This document shows, piece by piece, positions 57,701 to 64,000 of a stretch of 64,000 nucleotides of DNA (position 1 is its first letter; every line of letters starts with the position of its first letter). Source of the stretch: Heterocephalus glaber (lineage: Eukaryota; Chordata; Mammalia; Rodentia; Bathyergidae); the NCBI RefSeq assembly GCF_000247695.1, contig NW_004624882.1:3614678-3678677 (forward strand), given 5' to 3'. A model generated the notes under the pieces. That model had not been told where the DNA came from, ran no database searches, and saw nothing but the letters and a program-made list of their open reading frames with translations. A program made the position numbers and the translations under genes.

Positions 57701-59563
57701 TTCCCAATCAGTCCAGATGCCTGGATTGTTCACTCTTCCGAAAGATGGAGAGTAAACATGTGTAAAGTCTCATAGCACAAGTAAAGACTCATAATTTCCT
57801 GGACCACACAGAGTCTCTGTACAAGATTTGGATTTAGTTTCTACTTTTGTACTAATTCCAAAAAAGTCAATGAAGTCTGAAGGCATTTGGCAATACAAAT
57901 AATCTATTTAAACTCTGCGCTTTGGCCTACAACCCAAAAGTCAATATTTCATAAATATTTGAATACACTTATTGGAATACCTCTAGTTATCTTTTTAAAG
58001 TTATGCTTTCCTTTTAGATAAACAACCATATCAGGGCATCATTTCCCCTTAAAAGTCTGGAAAATAAGGCTTAAATCGCCCCATATCTATAATAAATTAA
58101 AGCCCACAATTTATTGCTCTATGAATATTGGGCAAAGTAATAGACGCCCACATTATAAATGTATCAGGTTGTGACCCAAACTTTCCCTCATATTTATCTT
58201 TGGTTCAGTTACGCTATTATTAGGAAACACTTTCAGACAGAGGGAAAATTGGGCTGAGCAGCAGATATTAACCTATCCACCATCCATGTGTCTAGTCCTT
58301 ATCATCTTTATTATGCTGCTTTTCCTTCTAAACTGTTGTTGCCACTTTCTTAGATCCAGTCACTGTCCTATAATGCATTGTATGGGTAAGCTATGGCCAC
58401 TGGGTTTTCCTAGATACATACTTTGAGGCAAAATTTCAAGGTCTCATAATTTATATGGGGGTGGAGTGGAGGAAAACAATAAAGAATATGTTATCAACTA
58501 AGTTACCACTATGTGCAACTGGAGATGAAGTCTACTTGCAGACCCTAGAGAGCCAGTGGAAAATATACTCCTCAGAGACATCCAATCTGAGGGGCAAAAG
58601 AGCTGGGTTATTTATACACCAACCCTGATTCCTCATTGGATGACTGTGCAGGGGTAAGAGTGGAAGACTAATTCTCCAGCATTTCTTGCTTTCCATATGC
58701 AAGCAAAGTTGGCTCCAGCTCCAGAGAAAGCTCTCTGGTCAAAAGATATAGAGATTGGCAGTTGGATATCATGCTATGGGGGATGGAAATAGACAGTCCT
58801 AAGGGAATATGAACAGACCATTAACATATCTGGTTGATACTGTAGAGAACAAGTTTCATTGTCTATAGCACCCAAAGCAACAAACACACCTCACAAGTCC
58901 ATGTGACATATCTGTCAGTGTTCTTCCACCAGAAGCAGACATTTGCCCATGATTTGTCACTTTAAAAATTACCATCTGTTTCTTCTGTATACACTTTCTC
59001 ACCCAGATATGAGAGCTCGGAGACATTTGCCTACCTTCCCAGAGAAACCTAGCTGTATCTCAGCAGAGGGGAAAGCAGAAGAGTAAGAGCATGGGAACAG
59101 AGCAGCCCAGAGAGAGTCCAGATCCAGGCAGGAAGCTGAGTGTTGGCATTTGGCAGGGAGACAGTTCTCTCATTTGCAGGAGGAAGTCTGCACAGACAAG
59201 TGAAGAGTGATGGCAGTAGGGCCAGCAATTAGGACCCTGGAGAATCACTTCATCAAGCTGCTGGCCTAGAGAAGAGATAAAAGGAAGAGGCAGGTACAGG
59301 GCCTTGGTAAAGGACACCGGGAGGGGAGGGGGTCCAACCTGGTAGGTGTGGGTGAGGAGAGAGCGGAGGAGGACCTTCGGCAATTTGTGAGGACAAATCT
59401 TAGATGGGTAATGGCAATGTAGAAGCTGGGAGGGGGAGCTTGGGATCAAGAGCATGTTTCAAGTCACAGAGTAAACTAAACTGATGAACAGATTACCAAG
59501 TCAATGATACAAGCAAAAGAAGCCTATGACTTTGGTTAGGACTTCTTTTCATTGTAAATGGCA
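54726..59563. other. Long unique stretch, no supported gene
   Basis: About 4.8 kb without confident repeats. Frames such as 55311-55631 (106 codons), 57184-57558 (124, minus) and 59060-59455 (131, minus) have no recognised domain and no supporting splice structure. 57180-57620 and 58300-59060 have mixed composition and could be tested for conservation. Confidence 0.5.
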
Positions 59564-59606
59564 AGAGAAGGAAGGAAAGATGGAAGAAAGGGAGGGAGGG
59601 AGAGAA
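59564..59606. repeat. GGAA/GGGA purine-rich tract
   Basis: Short imperfect GGAA and GGGA units, almost pure purine. Confidence 0.8.
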
Positions 59607-59679
59607 CAAAACACCTGTTTTATTTCAGTAACACATGGAAAATTGATTTGTGTTGTGTATGTATTTGAGAGGAATGGTA

Positions 59680-60145
59680 TCAGTTATCTCCAGTGCTGCA
59701 TGTAAGTAGCCATCCCAGAATTCAGTGGCCGAAAATGACAATTGTTAGGTCATGGTTCTGTGGGTCAGCAATTAATTGGATTCAACTGAGTGATTCTTTT
59801 GCTTGTCCCACCCAGGGTCACTTGTATGTCTGTAATCAGCTGGCAGGCCACTTGGGGGCTGGATGGCCTAGGAAGCACCAGCTGAGATGCCTTCACATGG
59901 TCTGCATGATCTCTGCACCACCTGGTCACTCATCCTCCAGGTGGCCAGCTCTGACCACTTTGTGTGTCAACAGCAAGGTTCCCAGCAGCCAGAGAGGGCA
60001 AGCCCCCAAACCAAAAACTGTTTAAGCCTCTCCTTGTTTCAGGTTTGCTAATGTCTCATTGGCCAATACGAGTCAAGTGGCCATACCCAGATCTGAGGAG
60101 GGGGTGCCTTTCATTTTATATGGCAACCTGTGTGATCTACTGCAA
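59680..60145 (-). mobile_element. MLT1 solo LTR (ERVL-MaLR), diverged
   Basis: Antisense landmarks include 'catggttctgtgggtcagca', 'ggccacttgggggctgga', 'gcttgtcccacccagggtca', 'cgagtcaagtggccataccc' and 'gaggagggggtgcctt'. This order fits older MLT1 subfamilies. The 110-codon plus-strand frame over it is not a gene. Confidence 0.65.
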
Positions 60146-60984
60146 GATAGCAGCTGAAAGACACACAGAATGAGGTACAGAATAAAAATAAAATGATCTC
60201 CCTGCTTCTCACTTTCTCTTTAGCCTCTCTCTACCAACATCAGCCTTTTGGGCCAGGGGGGCAGAACCTCTGGCTCACTTGCAGCTCTTGAGCTCATGTC
60301 CTCACTGCATCATAAACTGAGAGGAAAGGACTTTTTGGTCACTCCCAATTGAGAAATGCTGAGAAGGAAGTTGATGGGCGTGGCTTGTATGTAGGGGCAT
60401 AAAGGTGAATGACTCTTACTCAACACATACGATGGAGAGGAAAGCAGAAGAAATATTCTTCCAGTGTTTTCTTGGCCTTTTCTTGGCTTAATTTCCATGT
60501 TTGCTGGGTTCCATCTTTTCTCTTTCTTATTTTTCTCTTCCATTTTGTTTCTGGAACACATACCGAAAAATGTTACACGGAAGGCAACTTTTTTTTGAGA
60601 AATTTACATATACATTCTTCTGCCTTCCAACTTGAGGGAAATTTTATCTGTGTGTAAAATTCCATAGAATTTACTTCAATTTTAACTTTCAACTTTTATT
60701 TCCTTTAAAAAAAATGTGGTCTCACATCTTTAATTTCCACGAGGGCTTTCTGATTTTCAAAATGTACCCTTCATGTGCCACCCTGATCCTGTTTCACAGA
60801 ACATTTTGTCTTATATCTTGCTATGAAAATATTAGTTCTTATATCTTGCTATGAAAATATTAGTTATAGTACTTATAAGCTTTCGCTCTGCATTCAGAGT
60901 TTCCCTCTATTTCTTTTTGCTATGTCTTTGGTCTGTACTTTTCATAATGCCTTTCTGAAAGCATGCTTATATTTTTGTAACCTT
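60146..60984. other. Unique DNA with a 28-bp tandem duplication
   Basis: No recognised family. A phrase at 60250-60280 ('ccaggggggcagaacctctg') may be the end of a DNA transposon but no second end was found. Confidence 0.4.
60810..60865. repeat. Exact 28-bp tandem duplication
   Basis: Copies 60810-60837 and 60838-60865 are identical and adjacent; each starts cttatatcttgctatgaaaa. No spacer. Confidence 0.95.
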
Positions 60985-61672
60985 TAATTTTGATTTAATT
61001 TCAAACTTAGAATATTTGCAAGAGTAGTACAAAGAACACTATACAGCCTTTACCCAGATTTGATTAATTGTTTATAAGGTACCTCCTGTGTTTTGTCATT
61101 CCATGTCAAGAATAGATAGATCTTTTTTTCTGATCTTTTTCTTTTCTTTCAGAATAAATACTTTAGGTCAGCTGGGCATGGTGGTGCATGCCTATAATCC
61201 CAGCACACAGGAGGCTGAGGCAGGAGGATCATGTTGAGTTCAAGGTCAGCCTGGGCTACATAAGGTGACCCTGTGTCAAAAAACCAAAATAAATAAATAA
61301 AATACTTTAGTATGTATTTTCTAAGAACAAGAACATTTGCTTATTCAACCGCAGTCCTATTATCAAGATCAAGAAACCTAACAACCTGAGAAAATACTAT
61401 TACATAACCTAGAGATCGTTCAAATTTCATCAGCTGTCCCAATTATGTTCTTTATAATTGTGTTTTGTGTTCCAAAACAAACTTGGAATTGCCCTTTGCA
61501 TTTAGTTATCTTGTCCTTCAGTACCTATTTAAAAAAAAAACACTTCCAACAGTTTCTTAGCTTTTTGTGTGTTTTTTGATCCTGAATATTTTTTTTAAGT
61601 ACAGGACAGTTTGAGTTTGTCTGAAAGTCTCACTATTAGATTGAGCTTAAGCAATTTTGGCTGGAATGCCAG
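60985..61672 (+). mobile_element. Ancient L1-type 3' region with a nested B1
   Basis: 'atttcaaacttagaatattt', 'gcctttacccagatttgatt', 'gtattttctaagaacaagaa', 'ttcatcagctgtcccaatta' and 'gcatttagttatcttgtcct' run in the order of an old, familiar unit, to 'ggctggaatgcca' at about 61672. I take it to be the 3' region of an L1ME-type element; the class is inferred. Confidence 0.55.
61167..61299 (+). mobile_element. B1 SINE with target duplication
   Basis: 'gcatgcctataatcccagca', 'gaggctgaggcaggaggatc' and 'aaggtcagcctgggctacat' with an AAAT-rich tail. The flank aaatactttag is exact at 61156-61166 and 61300-61310. It split the older repeat at 60985-61672. Confidence 0.95.
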
Positions 61673-62739
61673 TGAGGTAAAAACAGCTCATATAAGAGTG
61701 AGGCACTCCAACATGGCCAGGAACTCTTTATGCATGGGCAAGGCCTGATGAATTGTGGCTACACCATGGGACAATAGGGAGAATCTGACTTTATTTGTTG
61801 TGGGGATTTCAGATGTCTTTGTTTAAGTAGGTATTTTCTTTTGCACTGGATTGAGGGCATAGTTTACAATTAGTATTTTGAGAGCTGAGTGAGACAAAGC
61901 TGCTGAAATCATATGTATATATATATATATTTTTTTTTTTCACTGTGGATCTAATTCTGCTCTTTGCAGTTCTACACTGCTGTTCTCAGCTGTACCTGCT
62001 GGCTTTGGCTTCAAAGTTCCTCTAGTTCAATTCCACCAGGAAGCAAATGGGGAAGATTCTACCGCAGTAGAGAACAGTTCCCTGACTGAACAAGTCTGGG
62101 GATCTGGCTCCCTCTCACGTAGACTTTCAACTGACCTCTTTTTCCAGCCTCCACTCACAGTAGTATGCCAAGATGAATGTGCCTCCAATTCTCAAGACTT
62201 TATCTGGCTTCTTAACTCATGTTACCTCAAGAAATCTAATTCTAGCTTGCCAACAAGGTCATCTATTCACTTTCCTGTTTCCAAAATTTTGTGAGCCTTT
62301 TCATGTCTACTTTTGTCATGCATTCTGCCCCCTTGCCCTCATTCTTGTAGAATATGCCCCCCATCCCATTCCTATCGTTTTTGATGAAGGTTTGAGGACA
62401 GAGGTAAACAGGTATTCAATTCACCATATTTCTGTGTCTCTGCTTTATCATTTCACTTGCTTTTTAAAAGATAATTGTGTTTACTATGTGCAAGATTTTG
62501 TTATGTGATGTGGGAAAACTAAAAGTGAGTTGGACACATCCATTTTCTACAGATTGCACAGCTGAGTAGGACTGAGAGCACCCCGATGAAAGGCATGCAA
62601 CGCACCCTGCCCTGTGGCCTTTGGCTTAAAACAGGCCCCTGATTTCAACCAATTGAGTACCTATTCATATCATGCATGTGTAAAAAAATGGGAGGATGGC
62701 AAATATTTTAATCTTGTGTGTGTGGGAGTGGGGTTGTTG
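61673..62739. other. Unique DNA with a small TA tract
   Basis: A (TA)n run at about 61915-61930 is followed by ten T's. The 111-codon plus-strand frame at 62173-62508 shows no domain. Confidence 0.5.
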
Positions 62740-62812
62740 AGTAGGAATGGAACCCCAGGCCTTAACTATGCTAGGCAAGTGCTCTATTGCTGAGCTACAC
62801 CCCAAGCTTCTC
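62740..62812 (-). mobile_element. ID SINE, diverged
   Basis: 'aatggaaccccaggccttaa', 'gctaggcaagtgctctattg' and 'ctgagctacaccccaagct' are the antisense of an ID element. No target duplication is clear. Confidence 0.85.
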
Positions 62813-62868
62813 CCCAGCAATTTGTGATGAAAATGTTATTATTCCCTTTCTGTTGAGGGAGAAATTCA

Positions 62869-62910
62869 GTTAAATGACACAGAACTGTTAAATGTTAAAT
62901 GACACAGAAC
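62869..62910. repeat. 17-bp direct repeat, period 25
   Basis: gttaaatgacacagaac is exact at 62869-62885 and 62894-62910. Confidence 0.9.
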
Positions 62911-63079
62911 GAGATTTTGCCCCAAGTCAATTAGACTGTAACACGGAGGTTTTCTACTGCATCCTGGTTTCACTCCCATAAAGTGAAAGTATAGTATGTG
63001 AATTGACAGGCTTATGTATCACCTGAGAAGTTTTCTCTGACTTCTCATAAATTACAAAATGCATGTTGCCACCAGTTTT

Positions 63080-63285
63080 CCACCATCTCCTATTTGCCTA
63101 GGGGGCTTATGTTCTCTTGTTTTTGTTGGGTCTTGTCTATTTATTTGCTCCTGATATTCAAGCACACTGAAGGCAGAGATTCTGTCTATTTTCCTCACGT
63201 GTTCTGAGCGTCTAGAGCTGTACCTGGTTCATAGCAGACATTTAATAAATGTTTCTTGAATGAATTCAGGTGGAGTCTTCCATTT
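63080..63285 (+). mobile_element. L2 3' end
   Basis: 'gaaggcagagattctgtcta', 'agctgtacctggttcatagc' and 'tttaataaatgtttcttgaa' with 'tgaattcagg' make a typical L2 3' end in sense orientation. Confidence 0.75.
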
Positions 63286-64000
63286 CACACACTCTTATTG
63301 CCATCATTCACCTGTGCCTCTGTCCCTCTCTGTACTGTGGGTTTTTGAGGGTTTTATGCATTTTCATAGCTGGAGTGCTTTGCCCACTCTGGCATAGCAG
63401 GAGCTTCATAAATTGCTCTGAAATTAATAACTGAATCTCCAAGGGAAAACAAAGTAGCCAATGCTACCGGGAGAGAGAATTCTCAGGATGAAGTGTTTTC
63501 TCTAGTATTTCGATAATATTCTCAAGGTAGAGAAAGTACATGAGAAAGTTTATTAAATATAGGAAGACTATATTCATTTTGCTTGCTATATAGCCATATA
63601 TATCTAACTATAATAGATTAACTGTATCTATATTAACTATATCTAATTGCTGAATTGGTTTGCTTAAGTTAAATGAGAAGCTAAACTAGTGAGTGCTTTA
63701 GTTAAGCTCACATTTTATTTAATAGTTGACACATTTGAAGGGTAATGTAGAAAGCTAAGATAGCAGCTAATACTTTGGCGTACACATTCAGGGATATGGA
63801 CAACCTTCCCCTGCAAAGAATAAAGGCTATGGGGAAGTCTATGATGCCAGGAATGAAGCAGGAAGCTGGGAAGAGAAAAGCATTCATGCCTTCTGCAGCC
63901 AGTCTTTATTGAATGGCAACAATGCACCTGGTATTCTGGATGCTGATGCTGCAAGTCCTTGTCCTCATTCAGCTTAAATACTAATGGTGAGAGGTGAACA
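63286..64000. other. Unique AT-rich DNA to window end
   Basis: No recognised repeat, RNA gene or credible open frame. Confidence 0.5.

Noticed and set aside
59060..59455. 131-codon minus-strand frame
   Set aside because: Leucine, serine and proline-rich because of pyrimidine-rich composition; no signal of a real protein.

Overview
This window is a stretch of mammalian nuclear DNA from a rodent that is probably not a mouse or rat. I found no gene exon that I can defend. The taxon call rests on the retroposons. There are many short tRNA-derived ID-type SINEs, and several dimeric SINEs that join a B1 (7SL-derived) half to an ID half. I associate the dimers with squirrel-related rodents. Simple B1 elements, L1, MLT1, MER5, MER20, MIR, L2 and L3/CR1 remnants complete a typical rodent interspersed-repeat profile. 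The species cannot be read from the sequence. Almost all open frames are short, lack recognisable domains and lie in repeats or AT-rich DNA, as expected of an intron or a gene desert.

Layout. 1-538: GC-rich 5' UTR and first 28 ORF1 codons of an L1 on the minus strand, running off the left edge, with two kinds of internal tandem repeat. 539-3600: an older minus-strand L1 ORF2 relic that carries SINEs. 3.6-13.6 kb: mostly unique AT-rich DNA with a few SINEs and a MER5. 13.6-18.2 kb: a repeat cluster (MER5, MER20, B1-ID dimers, two L1 pieces, and a near-identical 50-bp duplication 1387 bp apart). 18.2-24.6 kb: mostly unique DNA with MER20, ID with a GAAA microsatellite, and MIR. 24.6-26.4 kb: a B1-ID dimer, an MLT1 LTR with a nested hAT element, and an L1 3' tail with target-site duplications. 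26.4-31.7 kb: mostly unique DNA. 31.7-34.4 kb: a possible LTR, a hAT-Charlie element, an L1 relic and several SINEs. 36.6-39.6 kb: L1 and MLT1 pieces, a short retroposed 3' end with a poly(A) tail, MIR, a second hAT-Charlie copy, and an L1 ORF2 relic split by a 30-odd-base poly(T). 39.7-45.2 kb: relatively GC-rich and SINE-free, with an acidic reading frame at 40.1-40.3 kb and the best candidate for non-coding regulatory sequence. 45.2-64 kb: MIR, B1, two MLT1 LTRs, ID SINEs, an L3/CR1 relic, an L1 3' end, another old L1-type 3' region and L2, separated by unique DNA.

There is no operon, CRISPR array, tRNA or rRNA gene, and no set of genes that work together. The most informative content is the insertion history: repeats nested in repeats, with target-site duplications that give relative ages. 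I found no convincing undescribed biological system. Repeat family names come from recalled consensus features, not from a database search, and boundaries of old repeats are approximate.
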